DNA from: Trichomonas vaginalis G3
Taxonomy: Eukaryota > Parabasalia > Trichomonadida > Trichomonadidae
NCBI RefSeq assembly: GCF_026262505.1
Contig: NC_067207.1
Coordinates: 31,836,082-31,900,081, forward strand
Direction: 5' to 3'
DNA: 64,000 nt
A program made the translations under genes and the position numbers. The notes under the pieces were generated by a model, which saw nothing but the letters and a program-made list of their open reading frames with translations, did no database searches and was not told the origin of the DNA. Below are positions 29,477-36,694 of the stretch, piece after piece (position 1 is the stretch's first letter; the number at the start of each line of letters is the position of its first letter).

Positions 29477-30283
29477 CTACTCTGCTTGTTTGAAGTTGTC
29501 AAAATACTCTGTTATTTTTTCCTTCAGTAGCGGTAAATCTTCTTTGAATGTAAGTATTGTACAACCTTTAATATCATAGTGTGTTTGAGGTAACGTATCT
29601 TGAACTATTTGTTTCACATCTTCATTTGGTGTCATTGAAATCGGTAAGTTTTCGCGATAGAACCAATTTCTGTCAGATTTGTAAATCTTAGCAAGGTCGT
29701 AAAAGCTTTTGTTGTTTCTTCTGACTAAATGCAACATAACCATATCTCTGTCTTCTTCATTTTCCATCTCTTCAGTGTAAATCATATACTTATAGTTCTT
29801 TTCCTTTCCTTTTGGTACCGAACGTGGTATTCTTTTCTGTATGTTTTTGTCTTTTGCTTCAAGCTTGTTCTCTAGCTCTTCACGTTCTTGTCTATGAATT
29901 TCATCTAACATCATGAAAATATAACAAGCATAGCGAGGTGAAGCCCACATTGCAACAGCATTTACGAGAAGTCTATGTACATACCAACCTCTCAAACCAT
30001 TTGGCAAATTTTGACGATTTTCGTACGGAATCTCGACCCGCGGAATTCCGCGGGTCGCAAACATATGAGGAAATTCTTCTAAAAGTTCTTTTGTCTGTTG
30101 GTTTTCAAACCAATGATGTGCTTGCTTTGTAGAACGAAGAGCATTCAAAATACTTTGCATTTGGTACATGTCATCTTTGACCGAACGAATGAGACGTAAC
30201 TGTTTGTTATACTGAACCCACTCGTATTCTTCACTTATGGCTTCATGAACGATAGCAGTTGTTGTGTTCTCTGTTGTTGTCAT
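29477..30283 (-). CDS. KilA-N domain protein (first of three)
   Basis: 268 residues from the ATG at 30283. The central RGWYVHRLLVNAVAMWASPR and following YACYIFMMLDEIHRQE match the KilA-N domain (family VRGTYVHPDLLPHIASWISPEFA...V), a DNA-binding fold common in phages and large DNA viruses. A charged coil and a C-terminal domain follow. Within the coding region at 30033-30056 lies a perfect palindrome, GACCCGCGG-AATT-CCGCGGGTC, which encodes part of the KilA-N region. A similar DNA segment with a different palindrome lies in the spacer near 31257. Probably a regulatory protein of the element. Confidence 0.75.
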   Translation of the reverse strand: MTTTENTTTAIVHEAISEEYEWVQYNKQLRLIRSVKDDMYQMQSILNALRSTKQAHHWFENQQTKELLEEFPHMFATRGIPRVEIPYENRQNLPNGLRGWYVHRLLVNAVAMWASPRYACYIFMMLDEIHRQEREELENKLEAKDKNIQKRIPRSVPKGKEKNYKYMIYTEEMENEEDRDMVMLHLVRRNNKSFYDLAKIYKSDRNWFYRENLPISMTPNEDVKQIVQDTLPQTHYDIKGCTILTFKEDLPLLKEKITEYFDNFKQAE

Positions 30284-30371
30284 TTCTGTCTTTACATACA
30301 AAATAAAAAAAAATATTTTATAAAAACTAACGCTATTTTCTATCTTGTATAAAAGACCAAAAATAAACGCT

Positions 30372-30983
30372 TTACATGTATTTTTCAGCAACTTCGTCAA
30401 ATAATTTTATAGCTTTATCTATCTCATCTACTTCAAACGTTTCTTTACCTTTTATGGGAGCACCATACATTTTCTCAAACTTTTCAAGTAGTTCTGTTTC
30501 AGCAGCTCTCATATCGTTAACAAACGCAACCTTAACTCTATTGACTATACTGTCATATCTTTGAGTTATATTATATGTTCTTCCTATCTTATATCTCTTT
30601 GTATTGAAGTCCTTCGGTTTCTGAACGATGTAAAGTAAGCCTTCACTGCAACGTTCCGTATCGAATGAACCATATGTTATGAAATTATATCCAACAACTG
30701 GGTCTAACCATAACAAAACTACTGGTATAAGACTTTTGTCGATGAGATATGCTGTAGTTCCATAGAATCTTACCGATATCAAAAGCTCAGGATTTCTTGT
30801 CAAAATTTTCTGAGTTGAAGCATTTCTAACCCAGTCCTTTGCTCTCTTTCCAGATAGTGTTAAAATGTCTGACAAAGAATATTTGTTGTATTTCTTTGAG
30901 TATCTTACGTTTAAATCACCTATTCTAACCACCTTGGTCTCATTGTCTATCTTTTTAACTGTTTCAAACTCAGTGTTTGTCAT
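30372..30983 (-). CDS. KilA-N-like N-terminus fused to T5orf172/GIY-YIG domain
   Basis: 203 residues. The N-terminal half (RYSKKYNKYSLSDILTLSGK; DWVRNASTQKIL; GTTAYLIDKSLIPVVLLWLDP) has the order of a KilA-N/Bro-type DNA-binding domain. The second half, GLLYIVQKPKDF...RYKIGRTYNITQRYDS with AAETELLEKFEKMYG and KGKETFEV, matches the T5orf172 (MUG113) subtype of GIY-YIG nuclease domains. This fusion is known from large DNA viruses and phages. It may act as a regulator or a selfish endonuclease. It is preceded by GTATGTAAGAACAGGAAATG, a leader shared with neighbouring genes. Confidence 0.75.
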   Translation of the reverse strand: MTNTEFETVKKIDNETKVVRIGDLNVRYSKKYNKYSLSDILTLSGKRAKDWVRNASTQKILTRNPELLISVRFYGTTAYLIDKSLIPVVLLWLDPVVGYNFITYGSFDTERCSEGLLYIVQKPKDFNTKRYKIGRTYNITQRYDSIVNRVKVAFVNDMRAAETELLEKFEKMYGAPIKGKETFEVDEIDKAIKLFDEVAEKYM

Positions 30984-31547
30984 TTCCTGTTCTTACATAC
31001 AAAATAAAAAAATAAAAAAAAATAAAACTAGCTTTATTTTATTTTTTCTATCTTGTATAAAAGATATGATTTCATAGAGTTTTTTTACGATTTTCATGAG
31101 TTTTAGGCGACCCGGAAAAAGTCGGGGTCGCATTTTTTCACTGTTTTCATAGAGTTTTTTTACGATTTTCATGAGTTTTAGGCGTCCCTCGGTTTTCCGC
31201 GGGTCGCATTTTTTCACGATTTTCATAGAGTTTTTTTACGATTTTCGTACGGAATCTCTACCCTCGGTTTTCCGAGGGTAGCAAACATATGAGGAAATTC
31301 ATGAAATTTGGTCATTTTTTCAGCAAAAATATATTTTAGGCGACCAGGTCCCTCGGTCCCTCGGTCAACTAACATCTTTTTGAAAATGGTGACAACATGA
31401 CATTTTGACAACAACACAGGAAATAGATTTCATCGTACATGTTTTGTCATGATTTCATCGTCAATGAGCGTAAATCAGACAAAAATATATTTTAGGTGAA
31501 GAGGTGAGATTTCACCCGTTTTCTCACCTCTTTTCTCACCTCTTTTT
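30984..31547. repeat. Spacer with tandem units and short GC-rich palindromes
   Basis: Non-coding stretch inside the Polinton. Units of about 85-88 bp (TTTTACGATTTTCATGAG type) repeat from 31075 to 31250, and each carries a variable palindrome: GCGACCC...GGGTCGC (31109-31134), GTCCCTCGG...CCGCGGGTC (31182-31206) and TACCCTCGG-TTTT-CCGAGGGTA (31257-31280). The segment around the last matches part of the first KilA-N gene (30008-30075). Near 31337 a further CCCTCGG-rich piece occurs. One copy of the GGTGA/TCACC module ends the region. Confidence 0.75.
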
Positions 31548-31550
31548 TCA
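31484..31550. repeat. GGTGA/TCACC module, left copy of an internal inverted pair
   Basis: AATATATTTTAGGTGAAGAG followed by GTGAGATTTCACC and repeated TCACC blocks, the same module found three times in each terminal repeat. An inverted copy lies at 32524-32605. Together they bracket the gene at 31548-32462. Confidence 0.8.
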
Positions 31551-32462
31551 CAAGCGTTTTACATGAATTGTACGATGTATATTTGAAATCCTAAACAATT
31601 TCGTAGCTTCTATTTCTTCTTTTAGTATGTCAAATGTTTTAACGATACCGAAAGTTTCTTTATACTTCTTCTTGACATCAGATAGAAGGAAATCTTCTGC
31701 TGTTGGATAGTTTTTGTTCAGAAATTCTAACATGTCCATTTTATCTTCTGCTGGTTTTTCTGCTTCTTTCTTTAAATCTGCATAGTCGTTTCGCATACGT
31801 TCTATCTCTTTGACGGAGTAGTTATATTTCCTAATTGCTGCTTTACATTTAGAACATTGCGGGTTCATTTTTGCGTTATATTCTGAAACCTTACCTGCTA
31901 AAACAACTAAGGCGTCAATTGCTCTCTTCATCTCAAACATAGCGGGTCTTATTTGTTCGTTCCATACTTTGCCTCTTCTATCTTTATCTCTTATCTGCCA
32001 TACACATTCAGCAACTAACGAAACAAAGTTGTCGTAGGTCTTAAACTCCCCAGATTTATATATGTCAGAGATGTTCTTATATACCATATCGCAATCTTTG
32101 TCCATAACTTTATGGTTGCAATGAAATCCTAGAAACTCATAGTTTACCTTTCGTATGAACTTCTTTATTTCTACTGAGTCAGTTGCTTTGACTTCTATTT
32201 CATCGAATTCTGGAATAGTAAGCTTTTGTTGTTGGATTTCAGGTAGTTTAGGCAAATGGTCAATAATGTCCTGCATTTCATAAAGATATTCTTCATTTTC
32301 TTCATCTTTCGCACAACAGTCTAAATTACATGTTAAAAGTTCTTGCTTTATCTTCTGGATTTCTGTTTCGAAAGTATATGAAGAAGGAATGAAGCTTTTC
32401 ATCTCTACTAACATTGAAGTTGGGTTCATGACTAACGAGTTTGGTGCTGTTGTTGCTAACAT
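31548..32462 (-). CDS. Polinton protein of unknown function with CxxC motif
   Basis: 304 residues, helical and charged. A CSKC motif lies near 203, and other Cys/His residues (CDLDCC-like near 45-52, FHCNHK near 113) could bind metal. The C-terminal 60 residues (FLNKNYPTAEDFLLSDVKKK to IHRTIHVKRL) look like a winged-helix or similar small domain. The gene is bracketed by inverted GGTGA/TCACC modules like those in the terminal repeats. Family not recognised. Confidence 0.55.
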   Translation of the reverse strand: MLATTAPNSLVMNPTSMLVEMKSFIPSSYTFETEIQKIKQELLTCNLDCCAKDEENEEYLYEMQDIIDHLPKLPEIQQQKLTIPEFDEIEVKATDSVEIKKFIRKVNYEFLGFHCNHKVMDKDCDMVYKNISDIYKSGEFKTYDNFVSLVAECVWQIRDKDRRGKVWNEQIRPAMFEMKRAIDALVVLAGKVSEYNAKMNPQCSKCKAAIRKYNYSVKEIERMRNDYADLKKEAEKPAEDKMDMLEFLNKNYPTAEDFLLSDVKKKYKETFGIVKTFDILKEEIEATKLFRISNIHRTIHVKRL

Positions 32463-32523
32463 GTTCTTACAATAAAAATAAAAAATATTTTTTTAAAAAA
32501 ACTAACTTTATTTTTTCTATCTT

Positions 32524-32605
32524 AAGGAAATTCATGAAAATTCAACGGGTGAGAAAAGAGGTGAGAAAAGAGGTGACATCTCACCTCTTCACCTAAACAT
32601 TATTT
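32524..32605. repeat. GGTGA/TCACC module, right copy of an internal inverted pair
   Basis: GAAATTCATGAAAATTCAAC then GGTGAG blocks and TCACCTCTTCACCTAAA, the inverted counterpart of 31484-31550. The same module also occurs in the terminal repeats and once in the second Polinton fragment near 62668. Confidence 0.8.
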
Positions 32606-32636
32606 TTGCTGAATTCAATAAAAATAAATGGTTCAT

Positions 32637-33299
32637 TTACTCACAATATTTTTTTACAAAACGACCCCAAACTTTTAACTTCTTTTCTGCAGCTTCAAAT
32701 GCTATCTTAGCGAGTTCATATTCTCTAAATTCTCTCTTTAAATCTTCTTGTTCCCATTGGTCTAGTTCGTATGGAGAGTCTCTATAACCATAACATATCT
32801 CACGTTCATGTTCTAATTGTTTTTCGCACATTTTTCTAACTTCTTGTTCGAACAAATGTTTTGCATTTTCTACTGTATCTTCAAGTTCTTCTTCATCTAA
32901 CTTCTCATGAACTTTCTTGTCTATGGAGTCCATAATTTTTCCAACTGCTATGCAATATTTTGGAGAAGCCCACATTGCTATATAGTTTAGAAGTCTTGGG
33001 TCTACATACGTTCCTCTAACCTGTTTGATTTCATCCGGAATTCCTGCATGAATTTTGTATAAAAAGCAACCCGCTGTTTTCCGCGGGTTGGTATATTCTT
33101 CACAAAATGCCGTATAATACTCTTCCCAGGACTTATTTTCCAACAACCTTCTAAAGTCTTTCCTAAACTGCTGACACATATTTGTTGCATTTATATAACC
33201 ATCCTTGTCTCTACGTAAGACTTCAATACCGTTGTAAGTGCCTTTTGTGAATGTTTCGCCATTAGATTTGTTCGTGAACGTTTTTGCTTCGACTGTCAT
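32637..33299 (-). CDS. KilA-N domain protein (third of three)
   Basis: 220 residues with the clearest KilA-N domain of the element: DKDGYINATNMCQQF, then helices with WEEYYTAFCEEY, then QVRGTYVDPRLLNYIAMWAS and PKYCIAVGKIMDSI. A charged coil follows. The family is a DNA-binding domain in phage and virus regulators. Within its coding region at about 33071-33094 is the palindrome CAACCCGC...GCGGGTTG, related to those in the first KilA-N gene and the spacer near 31.1-31.3 kb. The gene is preceded by AAAAAATATTTTTTATTTTT then ATTGTAAGAACAG, shared with the gene at 31548-32462. Confidence 0.85.
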   Translation of the reverse strand: MTVEAKTFTNKSNGETFTKGTYNGIEVLRRDKDGYINATNMCQQFRKDFRRLLENKSWEEYYTAFCEEYTNPRKTAGCFLYKIHAGIPDEIKQVRGTYVDPRLLNYIAMWASPKYCIAVGKIMDSIDKKVHEKLDEEELEDTVENAKHLFEQEVRKMCEKQLEHEREICYGYRDSPYELDQWEQEDLKREFREYELAKIAFEAAEKKLKVWGRFVKKYCE

Positions 33300-33332
33300 A
33301 CTGTTCTTACAATAAAAATAAAAAATATTTTT

Positions 33333-33822
33333 TGGCTTAACCGTCGGACATTCGTTTGTGGCTTAACCGTCGGACATTGTCTTGAAACAGTACAAATATT
33401 GTCTTGAAACAGTGCAAATATTGTCTTGAAACAGTACAAATATTGTCTTGAAACAGTGCAAATATTGTTCTGAAACAGTGCAAATATTGTTCTGAAAAAG
33501 TACAAGTCTTGTTCTGAAAAAGTACAAGTCTTGTTCTGAAACAGAAAATTTTTCTCACAAATTGAGAGCTTTTACGGGAAATTTGTTCTGAAAAAGTACA
33601 AGTATTGCTCTGAAACAGTACAAGTATTGTTCTGAAACAGTACAAGTATTGTTCTGAAACAGTACAAGTATTGTTCTGAAAAAGTACAAATATTGTTCTG
33701 AAGCAGTGCAAATATTGTTCTGAAGCAGTGCAAATATTGTTCTGAAGCAGTGCAAATATTGTTCTGAAGCAGTGCAAATATTGTTCTGAAGCAGTGCAAA
33801 TATTGTTCTGAAGCAGTGCAAT
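33333..33822. repeat. 22-bp tandem repeat array (about 20 units)
   Basis: After two copies of TGGCTTAACCGTCGGACATT (33333-33378), a 22-bp unit repeats from about 33371 to 33822 with one short break near 33550-33575. Typical units are AATATTGTTCTGAAGCAGTGC and variants with AAACAGTACAAGT. The core TGTTCTGAAACA is an imperfect palindrome. Because 22 is not a multiple of three, all frames show a 22-residue pseudo-repeat, so long frames here are not genes. The array looks iteron-like. Confidence 0.9.
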
Positions 33823-33841
33823 GGACAACATCGAGCCACAT

Positions 33842-34702
33842 TCAATACTTTTTCAGCACTTCTCCGTAGTTGTATATGAAAGACAATTCGAGATAAAAGT
33901 CATAGTACAATGGTATTATATGCTGCACACCGTTTGTTGTGAACCAAACTTGAAAGTCAGAGAAACTGTTACTAGGTGGTTCGTAGAATTTAGAGGTAAG
34001 GTCATAAAAGTCCTTACCGATACATAGAAAACTGTTGTTGCTTGAACTGAAACTTGCATGACACATGACATTTTGAGGGTCAAACACGTTTCTATAAACT
34101 GTCAAATCTGCTGGTGGACGTATAAATTTAAACGGACCGTCAGGTGGCAATGGTTCGTTCTGGTTTAGTAACCGAAGAAATTGTGCCCAAGAACGTTTGT
34201 CTACTTCCCAAAATAAAAACTCTGTACTTCTTGGAGGGTTAATTTCAATCCTTTGAAATGAAACGGTGGAATTCATCTTGTTGTATTCTAGTTTTAGATA
34301 GTATGTTCCATTTAGTAAAGAGTCGTATTTTTCTTGAAATTCCCAGTAGTATTTGTTTATTTGAGTTTGAAAGTCATTTAGAGTTTTCTCAAGACTTTCG
34401 TCTGAACGAATTGTAAAGATTCTCATTTCGTCAAATTTGTCTATTAGACCATCAGAACCTTCATACTGCCCATGAAAATATACTGCGAACATAAAAGCGT
34501 TAGTTCTATTTGAAAACAAAACTCTTCTAAATCCTATTGCCTTTGCATCTGAAGGACTTTGAAGCCAACGAACTGGATAGTCAAACCTGTATGAACGGGA
34601 TGAAATTTCTTCATCTGAAATATTTCTACCGGCATTTGTAAAGATATAGTCTAACGGTTTTGTATCTGCTACTTTTGTTCTTTGTTTTTCAACCTGAAGC
34701 AT
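33842..34702 (-). CDS. Polinton protein, paralogue of the gene at 39471
   Basis: 286 residues with no recognised domain. It shares a common plan with the protein at 39471-40319: KPLDYIFTNAG, then YRFDYPVRWLQSP..KAIGFRR, then NVFDP near 210, then SFLCIGKDFYD, then YEPPSNSFSDFQVWFTTNG and a hydrophobic end FYLELSFIYNYGE. A beta-rich character and the presence of two diverged copies suggest virion surface or fibre-associated proteins. A third relative is visible in the second Polinton fragment near 63.5-64 kb. Confidence 0.6.
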   Translation of the reverse strand: MLQVEKQRTKVADTKPLDYIFTNAGRNISDEEISSRSYRFDYPVRWLQSPSDAKAIGFRRVLFSNRTNAFMFAVYFHGQYEGSDGLIDKFDEMRIFTIRSDESLEKTLNDFQTQINKYYWEFQEKYDSLLNGTYYLKLEYNKMNSTVSFQRIEINPPRSTEFLFWEVDKRSWAQFLRLLNQNEPLPPDGPFKFIRPPADLTVYRNVFDPQNVMCHASFSSSNNSFLCIGKDFYDLTSKFYEPPSNSFSDFQVWFTTNGVQHIIPLYYDFYLELSFIYNYGEVLKKY

Positions 34703-34738
34703 TTAATATATGTAAAAATATACTGTTTTAAAAACGTT

Positions 34739-35323
34739 TTAAAATGGTATGCCATATAGCTTCTTGAATTTGTTAAGAAGTATTTGAACGTGTTTTCCAT
34801 CTGTATCTCTAGTGTTTACATAAGCATAGCCTGCCTTAGTAAAATATACTTGTAATTTTCTATAGTTTACGCCGGTATAAAAGTAGAAAGAGTCTTGTTC
34901 TTCGCTATAGTAGTAAAACTCAAACGTATGCTTGCCATAGTCTATAATTTCAATTGTTTCATCTTCTAGTTCGTCGACAAATTCGAATACAATATCTCCA
35001 AATTTGCCTTTGTTCTTATTGTTTTCAGAACGAGTGACCCAACGTAAGTTTTCAAGTCTATTGTCGTTTCTTATACGGTTTATATGGTCTACAAAAGGTA
35101 AATTGTTAGGATTCAGTATAAAATGAGTTGCAATGACAACATGTTTAAGATAGCGTTTCCCACTCATCTTCATAATAGCATATCCGTCATTTCGCTCCCA
35201 TTCGCTTAAAACTCTTTTTGTCTTTTTGTTTCTGACTTCAAATGACTCACAACAGTGAATTTCATATTTCTCATCTAACAAACAAGTTTCCCAACGGTCT
35301 TCTCCAACAAACTCAGCGTACAT
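34739..35323 (-). CDS. HNH endonuclease, homing type
   Basis: 194 residues. VIATHFILNPNNLPFVDHIN with RIRNDNRLENLRWVTRSENN is a classic HNH_3 core: His, the VDHI(N) catalytic block, then NxxxNLRWVT and the ENxxNK tail. The N-terminal YEIHCCESFEVRNKKTKRVL resembles a NUMOD4 module (family YEVSNxGRVR). Such free-standing HNH enzymes are selfish endonucleases of phages and large viruses that nick or cut DNA at specific sites. The C-terminal 80 residues are an extra beta-rich part. A partial repeat of its ends lies just upstream (35350-35460). Confidence 0.88.
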   Translation of the reverse strand: MYAEFVGEDRWETCLLDEKYEIHCCESFEVRNKKTKRVLSEWERNDGYAIMKMSGKRYLKHVVIATHFILNPNNLPFVDHINRIRNDNRLENLRWVTRSENNKNKGKFGDIVFEFVDELEDETIEIIDYGKHTFEFYYYSEEQDSFYFYTGVNYRKLQVYFTKAGYAYVNTRDTDGKHVQILLNKFKKLYGIPF

Positions 35324-35349
35324 TTCAAATAAAATATAAAAATATTTTT

Positions 35350-35460
35350 TTAAAAATATACTGTTTTAAAATGGTATGCCATTTCATATTTCTCATCTAA
35401 CAAACAAGTTTCCTTCAACTTGAGGTTCACTAACAAACTCAGCGTACATTTCAAATAAAA
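35350..35460. repeat. Short repeat matching both ends of the HNH gene
   Basis: ACTGTTTTAAAATGGTATGC copies the 3' end region of the HNH gene (34721-34750), and the following CATTTCATATTTCTCATCTA and ACTAACAAACTCAGCGTACA copy its 5' end (35265-35325). It is a small footprint of a second copy. Confidence 0.75.
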
Positions 35461-35482
35461 ATAAAAAAATATATTTTTTTCT

Positions 35483-36085
35483 TTACTTAACATAACCGCC
35501 TGCTGCCATAAGTCTTTGACGCCAACCCATACCAGCCAATGAAGGTTGACTTGGTTTAGTTTGGAAACTAAACTTTGGTTTTGGTTTATCTTCAGTTTTT
35601 GGTTTTTCTTCAGTTTTTGGTTTTTCTTCTTCTATCAGTTTTTCGTCACTTTTCGGTTCCTCTGACTTTACCCTACTTGCAGGAACAGTTGTGTCGTCAA
35701 CATCTTCATAAATATCATATGCCATTTGTTTTTGTTTTCCTTTCAACTTTTTGTGTTTGTTGTAAAGTTTAGAATATTTCGACTCTAAGTCAATGAGATG
35801 TTCTATAATGAACTGTTGGTCAGTGAAGTAAACTTTTCCATCTGTTGTCTCGAAAGCTCCTTCAGACTTCAATATTTTATTTGTGAGAGTCTGTTTCTTT
35901 TTTGAGATACTAGCCGTTCCATTTCTATGAAAAGTGACTTTGTAGTTAGGGTTTGTATTTCCAGACCTGGCACTTTCTATTATTGAATTTTTCTCTTCAT
36001 CTGTAAGTTCTTTGACAGGTTTTGACAATGGTTCTGAACTTTTTGTTTGTGGTGTCAAATCTACCGTTTCAACTTCTTCGGTCAT
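35483..36085 (-). CDS. Polinton protein with Lys/Glu/Pro-rich middle
   Basis: 200 residues. A central helical part (YFTDQQFIIEHLIDLESKYS) is followed by a repetitive PKTEEKPKTEDKPKPK linker and a C-terminal AGMGWRQRLMAAGGYVK. Small, partly disordered proteins of this kind are common minor virion components, but there is no family match. The leader TTTTTTACTGAGATGAA before its ATG is shared with the small gene just upstream. Confidence 0.5.
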   Translation of the reverse strand: MTEEVETVDLTPQTKSSEPLSKPVKELTDEEKNSIIESARSGNTNPNYKVTFHRNGTASISKKKQTLTNKILKSEGAFETTDGKVYFTDQQFIIEHLIDLESKYSKLYNKHKKLKGKQKQMAYDIYEDVDDTTVPASRVKSEEPKSDEKLIEEEKPKTEEKPKTEDKPKPKFSFQTKPSQPSLAGMGWRQRLMAAGGYVK

Positions 36086-36091
36086 TTCATC

Positions 36092-36259
36092 TCAGTAAAA
36101 AATTTTAGTTTGGTTTGTTTTCAACTGGTTGTTTAGGTTTTTAAGTCGGTCTAAAACTTCTTGAGGTATAGGAAGAACTTGACAAACACGTGGTTGTGTA
36201 ACTGCTGGAAGCCGACAAATCCATCTTGAGCCCATTTGTCTCAATGCTGTATTGTTCAT
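36092..36259 (-). CDS. Small Polinton protein (55 residues)
   Basis: A 55-codon frame, MNNTALRQMGSRWICRLP onward, fitting tightly between two genes: it overlaps the end of the 36256-36678 gene by four bases and stops 6 bases before the next ATG. It shares the leader TTTTTTACTGAGATGAA with its downstream neighbour. The tight fit and shared leader argue it is real; function unknown. Confidence 0.5.
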   Translation of the reverse strand: MNNTALRQMGSRWICRLPAVTQPRVCQVLPIPQEVLDRLKNLNNQLKTNQTKIFY

Positions 36260-36678
36260 TTCATCTCAGTAAAAAAATTTACATTCCCCACGTTTGAGGC
36301 GGTTGCGGTTGGTTGTTGTTTACCCACTGTTGTGCATGGTATATCCTCTGTTAAAGAATCTTTCACCTTGGTCCATGTAGTGCCTGCTTGGTTATAGTAG
36401 TCATTTGCTTTGTTATAGTAGTTTCCTGCTTGTCTTCCTACATTGTCCATCCATCCTTGAACTTTTCCTCTTGTTTCAGGATTTGGAATAAGATTTGCTG
36501 CATCTCGTGCTACATCCCAACCTTTCTGTACAGTTTGTATAATAGGTTGTGCTTTCTCTTTAAGTATACCTAATGTACTCAAAATCTTCCTTCCAACTCC
36601 AAATACACCTCTGGCTATTGTTCCCACTGCGGGCAAAAATCTGGATGCAACTCCTGCTAATGCGCCAAATAAACCCAT
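36256..36678 (-). CDS. Small Polinton protein with hydrophobic glycine-rich N-terminus
   Basis: 140 residues starting MGLFGALAGVASRFLPAVG, a Gly/Ala-rich hydrophobic helix, then basic and amphipathic helices (QTVQKGWDVARDAANLIPN). MG at the start allows N-myristoylation. Internal minor capsid proteins of adenovirus-like viruses often begin with such membrane-interacting helices. That role is inferred. Its ATG is 16 bases from the integrase ATG on the opposite strand. Confidence 0.55.
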   Translation of the reverse strand: MGLFGALAGVASRFLPAVGTIARGVFGVGRKILSTLGILKEKAQPIIQTVQKGWDVARDAANLIPNPETRGKVQGWMDNVGRQAGNYYNKANDYYNQAGTTWTKVKDSLTEDIPCTTVGKQQPTATASNVGNVNFFTEMK

Positions 36679-36694
36679 TTCTTATAGGATAAAA

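Noticed and set aside
33371-33822. CRISPR-like array
   Set aside because: Units are contiguous 22-bp repeats without unique spacers, and the host is a eukaryote.
33337-33845. Frames of 90-160 codons with CTASEQYLHCF-like repeats
   Set aside because: They result from the 22-bp tandem array, which is open in all three frames of the minus strand.
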